Origin: Catenulisporales bacterium
Lineage (GTDB): Bacteria > Actinomycetota > Actinomycetes > Streptomycetales > Catenulisporaceae
Direction of reading: 5' to 3'
DNA length: 42,337 bases
NCBI GenBank assembly: GCA_019510485.1
Contig: JAEKKI010000153.1
Location: 1-42,337 of the forward strand
Position 1 is the first letter of the stretch; each line of letters begins with the position of its first letter. The notes beneath the pieces are model-generated. The model worked only from the letters and a program-made list of their open reading frames with translations, was not told the DNA's origin and did not search any database. Of the stretch, positions 16,351 to 23,473 are shown piece after piece. Both the position numbers and the translations under genes were made by a program.

Positions 16351-16926
16351 ATGGCCAGTGACCAGTCCGGGCTGCGGGCGTCGCACGAGGACCGGGATCG
16401 GGCGGTGGAGACGCTGCGGGTGGCCGCCGGCGACGGCCGGCTGACCGCCGAGGAGCTCGACACCCGCGTGGAGGCCGCGCTTTCGGCGCGCACGCTGGGC
16501 GAACTCGCGGAGCTCACCGCCGATCTGCCCGACGCCGCGGTGGCCGGCCTTCCGGCGCCGAAGGACCTGCTGGTCATCGAGCAGAAGGGCGGCGGACAGC
16601 ACGTCCGCACCGGGCCGTGGGCGGTACCCGGGCGCATCGAACTGCGGACGAAGACATGCGACGTCACCCTCGACTTCACCGACGCGGTCCTGACCCGGGA
16701 TTCGCTGCACATCGACGTCGACATGCGGCTCGGCAAGCTGATCATCATCGCCGATCCCGGGATCGTGATCGATTTCGACGACCTGGCCCTGGCCTTCTCG
16801 AAGCTCAAATCGCTCGGTGAGAGCGCGGCGGATACCCGGCCGCGACTGCGGATCCGGCTGACCGGCACGCTCAGACACGGCAAGCTCATCGAGCGGCGGC
16901 CTCGGAGACGGCGCTCCGGCAGGTAG
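16351..16926 (+). CDS. DUF1707 (SHOCT-like) domain protein
   Basis: A 191-residue protein with an N-terminal DUF1707 domain: RASHEDRDRAVETLRVAAGDGRLTAEELDTRVEAALSARTLGELAELTADLP. The remainder forms a beta-rich region resembling the cell-wall-active-antibiotics-response domain that often follows DUF1707. No signal peptide or membrane segment is seen, so it should be cytoplasmic or peripheral. The C-terminus is very basic. DUF1707 proteins are abundant in actinobacteria and mostly uncharacterised. It is convergent with the next gene. Confidence 0.8.
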   Translation: MASDQSGLRASHEDRDRAVETLRVAAGDGRLTAEELDTRVEAALSARTLGELAELTADLPDAAVAGLPAPKDLLVIEQKGGGQHVRTGPWAVPGRIELRTKTCDVTLDFTDAVLTRDSLHIDVDMRLGKLIIIADPGIVIDFDDLALAFSKLKSLGESAADTRPRLRIRLTGTLRHGKLIERRPRRRRSGR

Positions 16927-16944
16927 CAGGGCACTCGCCGAACC

Positions 16945-18483
16945 CTAGAACCGCAGATCCGCCTCGATCGGCCGGTGCGCCTGCTTGGCCCCCACCGCCG
17001 GCAGCACCACGCTGCGGACCGGCTTCAGGCCGCGGGTGAGCACGTCGTCCAGCCGCATCATCGGGAAGCTCGCCGGCCACGTGAAGCCGAAGCCGGCCCC
17101 GGCCTTCGCCTGTACGGACACCAGGCGGGTCGCGGAGTTCAGCAGCGAGGCCATCCCGCGGTCGGTCTGGGCCAGGTCCAGGTCGCCGACCACGACCAGG
17201 TTCGGCTCCGGCTCGGCTTTGACGGCCGCCACCAGCTGCTCCAGCGCCCCGGCGCGGGCGACGCCGAAGCCGTCGTGGGACAGGGACGGCTGCGGCAGAT
17301 GGACGGCGTAGACGGTGGCCACGCGGTTCGGGTCCAGCTGCACGGTGAACCGCAGCAGCCCGCCGAACTGCCCGGAGGTGGCGTCGGCCATCTGCGAGGG
17401 CTGGTTCGGGTCGGACGCGTGCGCGGCCAGGTCCATCGGCTGGCTGCCGTGCACCAGGGGGAAGCGCGACCAGACGACGAACTCGTACATCGCCAGATGG
17501 AACGGGTAGCGGGCCGGGACCGACTGGTCGGCTGCCAGCACGTCGCCGGACGAAAGGCCCTGCAGCACCACGATGTCGGCCTGCCGCTGCTCGGCCAGCC
17601 GGGCGATGTCGGTCAGATCGGGGGCGGGCGAGGAAACGTTCTGGCTGAGGATCCTGAGATCGGCCGGCCCCGAACCCCCGCTGCGCGCCAATTCCGGCCC
17701 GAAATCCCCGCCCCACACGCCGCACGCCAGCAGCGTGACGCCGACCGCCCACTTGTCCCGGCTGAGCAGCGCTCCCGGCACCATCAGCGCCAGCGGCACG
17801 AACGTCCACGGCAGGAAGCTGTCGACCAGCGAGCCGAAGCCCATGGTGTCGGGCAGGTGGCGGTGGCCGAGCAGCACGGCCACGACCACCAGGCACACGG
17901 CGCGGACCAGCAGGGATACCTGACGGCGGGCGCTGGGCCAGCGGTCGTCGAGGTCTGGTTCGCCGGTGAAGTCAGGCTTTGAGGGTTCGAGCTCTGGTTC
18001 GGGCTCTGGTTCGGGCTCGGGCTCGGCGACGGCGGCATCGGCCGGCTCGGGGAAATCACCAGCGGGGTAATCAGGCTCCGGATGCGCAACGGTTTCCGCA
18101 GGCGGAGCCGGTGGTTGCGGCAGAACCACAGGGCTCTCGCGGCGCTGGGCCGGAACCGAGCCGACCCGCCACGTGGCAACAGCCTGATCAGCCGCCGAGC
18201 GTATGATCTCGCTGACGGCGAACATCGCCGGAGCGGAAACAGCGGGAGCAGCAGGAGCGGCCGGCTCTGCGGCCATCGCCGAGGCCTCATCGGCACTCGC
18301 CTCACCCGCCGCCGACGCCGCCCCCAACACCGGAGCCGCCGCGGCAGCAGCCCGCAGCACCTCGTCGGCCGTCCGGGAAACCTCCGGCACCGCCTCGACC
18401 CGCACCAGCGCGCCGTTACCCGTCGCCGCCTCGGCTATCGGCCCGTCGCCGTCCGCATCAGCCTGAAGTTGATCGAAACGCAA
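16945..18483 (-). CDS. Membrane protein with endonuclease/exonuclease/phosphatase fold, active site degenerate
   Basis: A 512-residue protein. The first 165 residues are Ala/Pro/Glu-rich, ending in a Glu-Pro repeat; three hydrophobic segments follow at about 188-262; the C-terminal 240 residues have the EEP fold. LRILSQNV keeps the first Asn, but the catalytic Glu in the usual LQE is Gly (VVLQGLSS, near 305), the GDxN motif is GDLDLA (Asn lost, near 432), and the final SDH reads QAH (Asp lost, near 503). Histidine in VHLPQP and RLDDVLT remain. It may therefore be a binding rather than hydrolytic protein. The start appears to be TTG at 18483, but this is not well supported. Confidence 0.78.
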   Translation of the reverse strand: MRFDQLQADADGDGPIAEAATGNGALVRVEAVPEVSRTADEVLRAAAAAAPVLGAASAAGEASADEASAMAAEPAAPAAPAVSAPAMFAVSEIIRSAADQAVATWRVGSVPAQRRESPVVLPQPPAPPAETVAHPEPDYPAGDFPEPADAAVAEPEPEPEPEPELEPSKPDFTGEPDLDDRWPSARRQVSLLVRAVCLVVVAVLLGHRHLPDTMGFGSLVDSFLPWTFVPLALMVPGALLSRDKWAVGVTLLACGVWGGDFGPELARSGGSGPADLRILSQNVSSPAPDLTDIARLAEQRQADIVVLQGLSSGDVLAADQSVPARYPFHLAMYEFVVWSRFPLVHGSQPMDLAAHASDPNQPSQMADATSGQFGGLLRFTVQLDPNRVATVYAVHLPQPSLSHDGFGVARAGALEQLVAAVKAEPEPNLVVVGDLDLAQTDRGMASLLNSATRLVSVQAKAGAGFGFTWPASFPMMRLDDVLTRGLKPVRSVVLPAVGAKQAHRPIEADLRF

Positions 18484-18521
18484 GTCTTCTCGTCCGCTCC
18501 GCGTAGCCAGACCCGCCCGTT

Positions 18522-18540
18522 CCGTGCGCGCCGCGCACGG
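18522..18540. promoter_or_regulatory. Palindrome in the EEP-gene promoter region
   Basis: CCGTGCGC and GCGCACGG are perfect 8-base arms around a 3-base centre. On the minus strand a -10-like TAACGT stands just upstream at about 18549-18544, so the palindrome covers the likely transcription start and could be an operator or a 5' hairpin. Confidence 0.45.
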
Positions 18541-18626
18541 GTGAACGTTACTACCATCCGATGAGCGTTTCGGTCACGGTCCGATGTCCATCGCAACAAC
18601 CGTGTCACAACTTCCTGAGATGGCCG

Positions 18627-19196
18627 CTACAGCCCCGGCGCACCCCAGACCGGGAACCACCGGCTGAGGTCCTGCTCCACCCGCAGGTCGTCGGTCAGCA
18701 AGGCCTTGATTTTCAGTTCCAGGCCGCTGTCGCGCTGCTCGCCGGGCCGCGGCGCGAAGGGATAGAAGGTGCCGCGCTTGTACAGGTACACCAGCGCCAG
18801 CCGGGTGTCGTGGTCGTCGGTGAAGGACACCAGGGAGCACAGCAGCTGCGGGCCGAAGCCGGTGTCCTGCAGCGAACTGTTCACCGCGTGCAGGTCGGTC
18901 ACCAGGCCGGCGGTGTCGTCCGGCTCGTGGTGCGAGACCAGCCAGGTGTAGCCGTAGGAGTCGTCGCGCGCCTCGACCTTCGGGCCGTTGCCGGCGGCCA
19001 GCAGCGTCGTGATGTCCGACTCCACGTCGTCGAAGGCGCGGCCCTCGGCCCGCTTGAAGCAGACCGAGCCCAGGCCCGTGGGACGGAAGCTGGTGGCCGC
19101 CTGCAGGGTCAGGGCCGCCGACGGCAGTCCGAAGAGCTGGTCGAGGTCCGGCTTGACCGGCTTGGTCCGACCGAGCAGCGTGTCCAGGAATCCCAT
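18627..19196 (-). CDS. pspAB: PspA-associated protein PspAB
   Basis: A 189-residue cytoplasmic protein of the PspAB family, which is genetically tied to PspA and HtpX in actinobacteria. It begins MGFLDTLLGRTKPVKPDLDQLFGLPSAALTL, the family opening, and contains DDSYGYTWLVSHHEPDD and FAPRPGEQRDSGLELKIKALL. Its exact job is not settled; membrane-stress defence is inferred from the partners. It lies 230 bases after htpX on the same strand, separated by an inverted repeat, so it may have its own promoter. Length agrees with homologues. Confidence 0.9.
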   Translation of the reverse strand: MGFLDTLLGRTKPVKPDLDQLFGLPSAALTLQAATSFRPTGLGSVCFKRAEGRAFDDVESDITTLLAAGNGPKVEARDDSYGYTWLVSHHEPDDTAGLVTDLHAVNSSLQDTGFGPQLLCSLVSFTDDHDTRLALVYLYKRGTFYPFAPRPGEQRDSGLELKIKALLTDDLRVEQDLSRWFPVWGAPGL

Positions 19197-19320
19197 GGCT
19201 ACCAGCTTGCCTTGTCTCGGGGGGACCCGGCGGTAGGTCCCGCGGTCCGTTCGCTTATCGTGATCGTCTTGTGCAGATCCCCGTGACTAATCGGGTATGT
19301 TCCCGCCCGCGGCGCGCACG

Positions 19321-19378
19321 ACGCCTGTCGGACGGCATCGGCTCGCATGGTGGAACGCACGGGGTGTCCGACAGGTGT
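19321..19378. repeat. Inverted repeat between htpX and pspAB
   Basis: ACGCCTGTCGGAC at 19321-19333 and GTCCGACAGGTGT at 19366-19378 match in 12 of 13 positions around a 32-base loop. It may act as a terminator of htpX or as an operator for pspAB. Confidence 0.5.
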
Positions 19379-19426
19379 CGAGGAGTTCACAGTGCCCGAA
19401 GACCGGTTCCGCAGGTGGCGGTCGGC

Positions 19427-20362
19427 TCAGCGGCCGATCTCGACGGCCAGCTGCGCCAGCTTCTCCTGCCGCACCTTCAGCGTCGGGTGGGTGGAGAACA
19501 GGTTCGACACGCTCGCCCCGCCCCGGATCGCCGGGGTGAAGAAGAACGCGTTGAACGCCTCCTGCTTGCGCAGGTCCTGGACCGGGATCCGGGCCATCTC
19601 GCCGCTGATCTTGTACAGGGCATTGCTCATCGCCGTCGGATTGCCGGTGAGCAGCGCGCCGGAGCGGTCGGCGGCCAGCTCCCGGTAGCGGGACAGGCTG
19701 CGGATCAGCAGGAAGGACAGCGCGTAGGTGAGCATCGAGACGATCATCACCATGAACAGGATCGCCGCCGGGCTCTCCTCGTCGTCACGGTCGCGCCGGT
19801 CGGAGAAGCCGCCCCACAGGCCGATCTCGAAGCTGATGCGGGTGATCAGGCCGGCCAGGACGCCCAGGAACGAGGCGATGGTCATCACCGCGACGTCCTT
19901 GTGCGCCACGTGCGAGAGCTCGTGCGCGAGCACGGCCTCCAGCTCGCGGTCGTCCGGCAGCCGGCGCATCAGGCCGGTGGTGGCGCAGACCACGGTGGTC
20001 TTGGAGCTGCGGCCGGCGGCGAAGGCGTTGGGGACGTCGGTGTCCACCAGGCCGACCCGCGGCTTGGGCATGTCGGCCAGCGCGCACAGCCGGTCCAGCA
20101 CGCCGTGCAGCCGGCGCGCGTACTCGTTGTCGTTCGGCTGTACCAGCTTGGCGTTCATCGAGAACAGCGCGATCTTGTCGGACAAGTACCACTGCGCGAA
20201 GAAGAAGCCGGCGATGACGATGATGAGGATCGGCAGCAGGCCCTTGGGGGCGAGGGCCACCGCCACGCCGATCGCGGCGACGTAGACCAAACCGAGCAGG
20301 AACATCACGAACACCATCCGCGATGTCAGCTGCCGGTCCGGTGCGAAACGGGTCCTTGCCAC
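19427..20362 (-). CDS. htpX: Membrane zinc metalloprotease HtpX (M48)
   Basis: A 311-residue M48 protease that clears damaged membrane proteins. Two hydrophobic segments follow the start (MVFVMFLLGLVYVAAIGV and GLLPILIIVIAGFFFAQW). The zinc site HELSH lies near residue 146, and the third ligand is likely in RYRELAADR near 227; two more membrane segments lie between them. ALADMPKPRVGLVDTDVPNAFAAGR is the conserved pre-catalytic block. I choose the GTG at 20362 (VARTRFAPDRQLT) because AGGGAG stands about nine bases upstream and homologues begin there; an ATG at 20404 would read through a tandem repeat. Confidence 0.93.
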   Translation of the reverse strand: MARTRFAPDRQLTSRMVFVMFLLGLVYVAAIGVAVALAPKGLLPILIIVIAGFFFAQWYLSDKIALFSMNAKLVQPNDNEYARRLHGVLDRLCALADMPKPRVGLVDTDVPNAFAAGRSSKTTVVCATTGLMRRLPDDRELEAVLAHELSHVAHKDVAVMTIASFLGVLAGLITRISFEIGLWGGFSDRRDRDDEESPAAILFMVMIVSMLTYALSFLLIRSLSRYRELAADRSGALLTGNPTAMSNALYKISGEMARIPVQDLRKQEAFNAFFFTPAIRGGASVSNLFSTHPTLKVRQEKLAQLAVEIGR

Positions 20363-20390
20363 TGGTGGTCTCTCCCTGTCCCCTCGGTCG

Positions 20391-20426
20391 TGTCGATCGG
20401 CCATGTCGATCGGTTGTGTCGATCGG
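20391..20426. repeat. Three 13-base iterons upstream of htpX
   Basis: TGTCGATCGG occurs at 20391-20400, 20404-20413 and 20417-20426, each separated by a 3-base spacer, giving an exact 13-base period. A weaker match precedes at about 20378. The array lies directly upstream of the htpX ribosome site and is a candidate regulator-binding region. Confidence 0.6.
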
Positions 20427-20550
20427 TCCTGCTCACCCGCCGGCGACACGCGTCTGGCGTGCGCCGAAGGCGTCAACCCTGTCAAAATCAAGAAACGCGG
20501 AACGCCGCCCAGAGGTTCCCGGGGCCCGCGATCCGCGTGGGGAAAAGACT

Positions 20551-20594
20551 ACCGCCACACCGGAGCCCGGTGATCGGGCGTCCGGCGTGGCGGT
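20551..20594 (-). terminator. Strong terminator after pspAA
   Basis: ACCGCCACACCGG and CCGGCGTGGCGGT pair with one mismatch; an inner GCCCG/CGGGC pair closes a 5-base loop. Reading leftward the hairpin is followed by AGTCTTTT, a short T-run. It separates pspA-pspAA from htpX. Confidence 0.75.
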
Positions 20595-20640
20595 GAGAAA
20601 AGGACCAGCGAGAGCGCGAGGAGTGGACGGCCGCGGCTCG

Positions 20641-20919
20641 TCAGCCGGGGATGAGGCCCTCGTCGGACATCATCGCCTCGACCTCCTCCAGCGTGGAGTC
20701 GGACATCGGGAGCACGAAGTCGCTCTCGACGATCTCCTCCAGCGGCAGCGGCTCGCCGACCTCGCGCACCCGGGTCAGCAGCGTGTCCAGGGCGGTCCGG
20801 AAGGCGGCCTCGTCCTTGGCCACGCAGGTCTCCAGGACCTTCTCGTCGAGCGTGTTCAGCTCGTCCATCTTGTCGTCGGGCACGCGCAGCTGGCCCTCGG
20901 TGAGGATCCGCACGATCAT
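20641..20919 (-). CDS. pspAA: PspA-associated protein PspAA
   Basis: A 92-residue acidic protein: MIVRILTEGQLRVPDDKMDELNTLDEKV, the PspAA hallmark, with a C-terminal EEVEAMMSDEGLIPG. It is the usual small partner encoded directly after actinobacterial PspA. The ATG overlaps the pspA stop by four bases, so translation is coupled. A strong hairpin follows its stop. Molecular role is not established beyond association with the PspA system. Confidence 0.92.
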   Translation of the reverse strand: MIVRILTEGQLRVPDDKMDELNTLDEKVLETCVAKDEAAFRTALDTLLTRVREVGEPLPLEEIVESDFVLPMSDSTLEEVEAMMSDEGLIPG

Positions 20920-21722
20920 CGCGCTTCACCCTCCTTGCGAACCTCTTCGGCGTCGGAGACGTCGGCGTTGCTGGCATTGCCGACCGCGCCGGCCTCGATC
21001 TGCTTCTTGGCCGCCGGGCCGCCGGACAGCTCCCGCTTCATGGCCTCCAGCTGGTTGTCGACGTCGGAGCCGGAGGACAGGCGCTCCAGCTCGGTGGTGA
21101 TGTCGTCCTTGGCCATGCCGGTCGGGTCGTTGAGCGCGCCGGAGGCCAGCAGCTCGTCGATGGCCGAGCCGCGGGCCTGCAGCTGCAGGGTCTTGTCCTC
21201 GGCCCGCTGGATCGCCATGCCGACGTCGGACATCTCCTCGGAGATGCCGGAGAAGGCCTCGCCGATCCGGGTGGTCGCCTCGGCCGCGGTGTAGGTGGCC
21301 TTGATCGTCTCCTTCTTGGTGCGGAAGGCGTCGACCTTGGCCTGCAGCGACTGGGAGGCCCGGGTGAGCTTCTCCTCCTCGCCCTGCAGCGCCGTGTACT
21401 GGGTCTGCAGGTCGGTGATCTGCTGCTGGATGCCGCCGCGCCGGGACAGGGCCTCGCGGGCCAGGTCCTCGCGGCCCACCTCCAGGGCCCGGCGGGCCTG
21501 GGTCTCGTGCTTGTCGGACTGGTCCTGCAGACCCTTCATCTGCAGTTCCAGACGCTTGCGCGAGGTGGCCACGTCGGCGACGCCGCGCCGCACCTTCTGC
21601 AGCAGTTCCAGCTGCTTCTGGTACGACAGGTCGAGCGTCTCGCGCGGGTCCTCGTACTTGTCCAGCGCCTTGTTGGCCTTGGCCTGGAAGATCAGTTTCA
21701 TGCGCTTCATGACGCCACTCAT
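20916..21722 (-). CDS. pspA: PspA/IM30 family membrane-stress protein
   Basis: A 268-residue, mostly coiled-coil ESCRT-III-like protein that binds and protects the cytoplasmic membrane. MKRMKLIFQAKANKALDKYEDPRETLDLSYQKQLELLQKVRRGVADV is the classical opening with an amphipathic helix, followed by long helices rich in Lys/Glu/Gln to about residue 200. An acidic C-terminal tail follows. The ATG at 21722 is used; an in-frame ATG at 21710 is also possible. It is first in the pspA-pspAA unit. The 184-base upstream gap is shared with a divergent gene; I could not name the sigma factor from it. Confidence 0.95.
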   Translation of the reverse strand: MSGVMKRMKLIFQAKANKALDKYEDPRETLDLSYQKQLELLQKVRRGVADVATSRKRLELQMKGLQDQSDKHETQARRALEVGREDLAREALSRRGGIQQQITDLQTQYTALQGEEEKLTRASQSLQAKVDAFRTKKETIKATYTAAEATTRIGEAFSGISEEMSDVGMAIQRAEDKTLQLQARGSAIDELLASGALNDPTGMAKDDITTELERLSSGSDVDNQLEAMKRELSGGPAAKKQIEAGAVGNASNADVSDAEEVRKEGEAR

Positions 21723-21870
21723 GGGCTCTGCCGCGCCCCCTTCACGTCCTCATGTGTCCGACGCGACCCGCGATTGCGAATCGCCCTGAATGTCGTCCAA
21801 CGATGGTCTCCTGGTCAGGACTTACCATACGGCGCCCCGCCCCCTCCCGGCATCTACCGGTGGTCATGGC

Positions 21871-21900
21871 TTCGTCGTCGGCCCCCGGAAGCCTTAGAGT
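21871..21900 (+). promoter_or_regulatory. Leaderless promoter of the DUF3043 gene
   Basis: TTCGTC (21871-21876), an 18-base spacer and TAGAGT (21895-21900) end six bases before the GTG at 21907. Confidence 0.5.
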
Positions 21901-21906
21901 CTTCCC

Positions 21907-22461
21907 GTGTTCCGGAAGCAGAAATCCAACGTCGCCACCGACGAGGCCACGCAGGCGCAGCAGGACGAGGCCGCCGCACAGGCCGCCGCCCAGGCTGCCA
22001 AGGGCCGTCCCACCCCCACCCGCCGCGAGGCCGAGCTGGCGCGCCGGCAGCGCCTGGCCGGCATGAGTTCGAACCCCAAGGTGGCCAAGCGCCAGGCGCG
22101 GCAGCGCGACTTCGAGGCGGCCACCGAACGGCAGCACGGCGGCCCGGTGAAGCAGTTCGCGCGGGACTACGTCGACTCGCGTTTCCGGATCGCGGAGTTC
22201 TTCATCCTTTTCGCGGTGCTGCTGTTCGTGGTGGCCTCGGTCCCGTCGATCGCGCTGCTGTCGGTGGTGCTGTGGCTGGTCATGCTGGTCGCGATCGTCA
22301 TCGACTCGGTGCTGCTGGTGCGCGGGGTGAAGAAGGAGGCGCACAAGCGCTTCCCGAACGAGGATCTGGGCCGCATCGGGTGGTACTCGCTCATGCGTTC
22401 GATGCAGTTCCGGAAGTGGCGGCTGCCCAAGGCGCGGATCAAGCGCGGCGAGCCGTTCTAG
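21907..22461 (+). CDS. DUF3043 membrane protein
   Basis: A 184-residue protein. The N-terminal 75 residues are charged and Ala/Gln-rich (GRPTPTRREAELARRQRLAGM is the family motif); two adjacent membrane segments lie at about 98-140 (FILFAVLLFVVASVP and LLSVVLWLVMLVAIVID); the C-terminus ends in GWYSLMRSMQFRKWRLPKARIKRGE, also family-specific. It begins with GTG and seems to be leaderless. The family is common in actinobacteria and has no assigned function. Its 3' end meets the convergent gene with 16 bases between. Confidence 0.88.
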   Translation: MFRKQKSNVATDEATQAQQDEAAAQAAAQAAKGRPTPTRREAELARRQRLAGMSSNPKVAKRQARQRDFEAATERQHGGPVKQFARDYVDSRFRIAEFFILFAVLLFVVASVPSIALLSVVLWLVMLVAIVIDSVLLVRGVKKEAHKRFPNEDLGRIGWYSLMRSMQFRKWRLPKARIKRGEPF

Positions 22462-22477
22462 AGGTTCGCCGAGCGCG

Positions 22478-23035
22478 TCAGCTCTCGGTGGCCGGGGTCT
22501 GCCGCCGGCCGGACGGGGTCGGCAGCAGCCGCCAGAGCCGGCCGCAGGCGATGGTGCCGGCGAGCCAGCCCGCGTAGACGGCCGGGGTCCATGCTCCGCC
22601 CGAATGGGTGGTACCGCCCTGGTCGACGGTGAAGGTCAGCGGGCTTTGCAGGTAGCCGATCCCGCTCCACGTGAAGGTGCCGGGGGCGGCGTGCGCGGCG
22701 CTGAGGGCTTGCGCGTAGGCGTTGGCGGCCTCGCTGAGCACGAAGTTGAGCAGCAGCGGCACGAGCGTGGCGAAGTAGGTGGCGGCTATCCACGAGTGGC
22801 GCGGGCTGTCGCCGAATTCCGCGCCGCGGTATTCGCGGGCCAGGGTGCCGCTGGTCCCGATGCGGCGCAGCGCTTCGCGGGCGCCGTGGTCGGCCGAGGC
22901 CTCGAGCAGGTTGGCGCGTACCTCGCGGCGCTTGGCTATGCGCGACTTGCGCGGCAGGTCGTAGAGGCGCTGGTCGAGCATCCAGACCAGGCGCTCGATG
23001 CGGAGCCGGTCGAGCTTCGTCACCTTGGACGGCAT
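22478..23035 (-). CDS. Membrane protein paired with PadR regulator
   Basis: A 185-residue protein with a charged helical N-terminus (LDRLRIERLVWMLDQRLYDLPRKSRIAKRREVRANLLEASADHG) resembling the HAAS/DUF1700-type signalling region found beside PadR genes. A first membrane segment lies near 86-104 and a second near 148-168. The ATG begins one base after the padR stop, so the two are co-transcribed and likely act as a pair. The function is not known; a role in reporting or adjusting the membrane is inference. Confidence 0.75.
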   Translation of the reverse strand: MPSKVTKLDRLRIERLVWMLDQRLYDLPRKSRIAKRREVRANLLEASADHGAREALRRIGTSGTLAREYRGAEFGDSPRHSWIAATYFATLVPLLLNFVLSEAANAYAQALSAAHAAPGTFTWSGIGYLQSPLTFTVDQGGTTHSGGAWTPAVYAGWLAGTIACGRLWRLLPTPSGRRQTPATES

Positions 23036-23036
23036 G

Positions 23037-23393
23037 TCAGGGACCTTTCTCGGAGGTGGCGGGGAGCGGGCGGGCCAGCACGGCCTGGACGCTCGCCACG
23101 TGCCGCGCCCAGGCGGCGTTCGCGGCTTTCAGGGCGTCACGGCCGGCCGGGGTGAGCCGGTAGTACTTGCGCGCCGGGCCGCTCGGGGAGGGCACCAGCC
23201 GGGTGGCCAGCCGCCCTTCCCGCTCCAGTCGCGTGAGTGCGGGATAGACCGTGCCTTCGAGCACGTCGGCGAAGCCCGCCGCCTGGAGCCGCTGGGCCAC
23301 CTCGTAGCCGTAGGACTCCTGTTCGGCCAGCAGGTGGAGCAGCAGCAGCGACAGCACACCCTTGAGCAACTGGGGGTCATGGCTGGTGGTCAC
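23037..23393 (-). CDS. PadR-family transcriptional regulator
   Basis: A 118-residue winged-helix regulator: LLKGVLSLLLLHLLAEQESYGYEVAQRLQAAGF, then VLEGTVYPALTRLEREGRLATRLVPSPSGPARKYYRLTPAGRDAL, the PadR signature. The GTG at 23393 is chosen because it coincides with the predicted transcription start of a good promoter (leaderless); a TTG at 23429 lies in the -35 element and is rejected. A dyad over that -35 suggests autorepression, as is usual for PadR genes. It is co-transcribed with the membrane protein gene that follows. Confidence 0.9.
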   Translation of the reverse strand: MTTSHDPQLLKGVLSLLLLHLLAEQESYGYEVAQRLQAAGFADVLEGTVYPALTRLEREGRLATRLVPSPSGPARKYYRLTPAGRDALKAANAAWARHVASVQAVLARPLPATSEKGP

Positions 23394-23400
23394 AGCTACT

Positions 23401-23434
23401 AGACTGCGCCTACTACTCGATATAGTCAAGTAGT
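23401..23434 (-). promoter_or_regulatory. padR leaderless promoter with overlapping operator
   Basis: On the minus strand TTGACT (23429-23424), a 17-base spacer and CAGTCT (23406-23401) precede the GTG at 23393 by seven bases. ACTACT at 23412-23417 and AGTAGT at 23429-23434 form an inverted repeat over the -35 and spacer, a likely PadR operator. Confidence 0.6.
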
Positions 23435-23461
23435 GGCGGCCCGGCCCGCGGCGCCGGGTTC

Positions 23462-23467
23462 TAGGGT
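23462..23467 (+). promoter_or_regulatory. Leaderless -10 of the aldo/keto reductase gene
   Basis: TAGGGT ends six bases before the ATG at 23474. The padR operator lies about 30 bases upstream, so PadR could also affect this divergent gene. Confidence 0.5.
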
Positions 23468-23473
23468 GGAGTC

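Noticed and set aside
20363-20491. Longer HtpX starting at 20404 or 20491
   Set aside because: It would translate the 13-base repeats, and a good ribosome site precedes the GTG at 20362.
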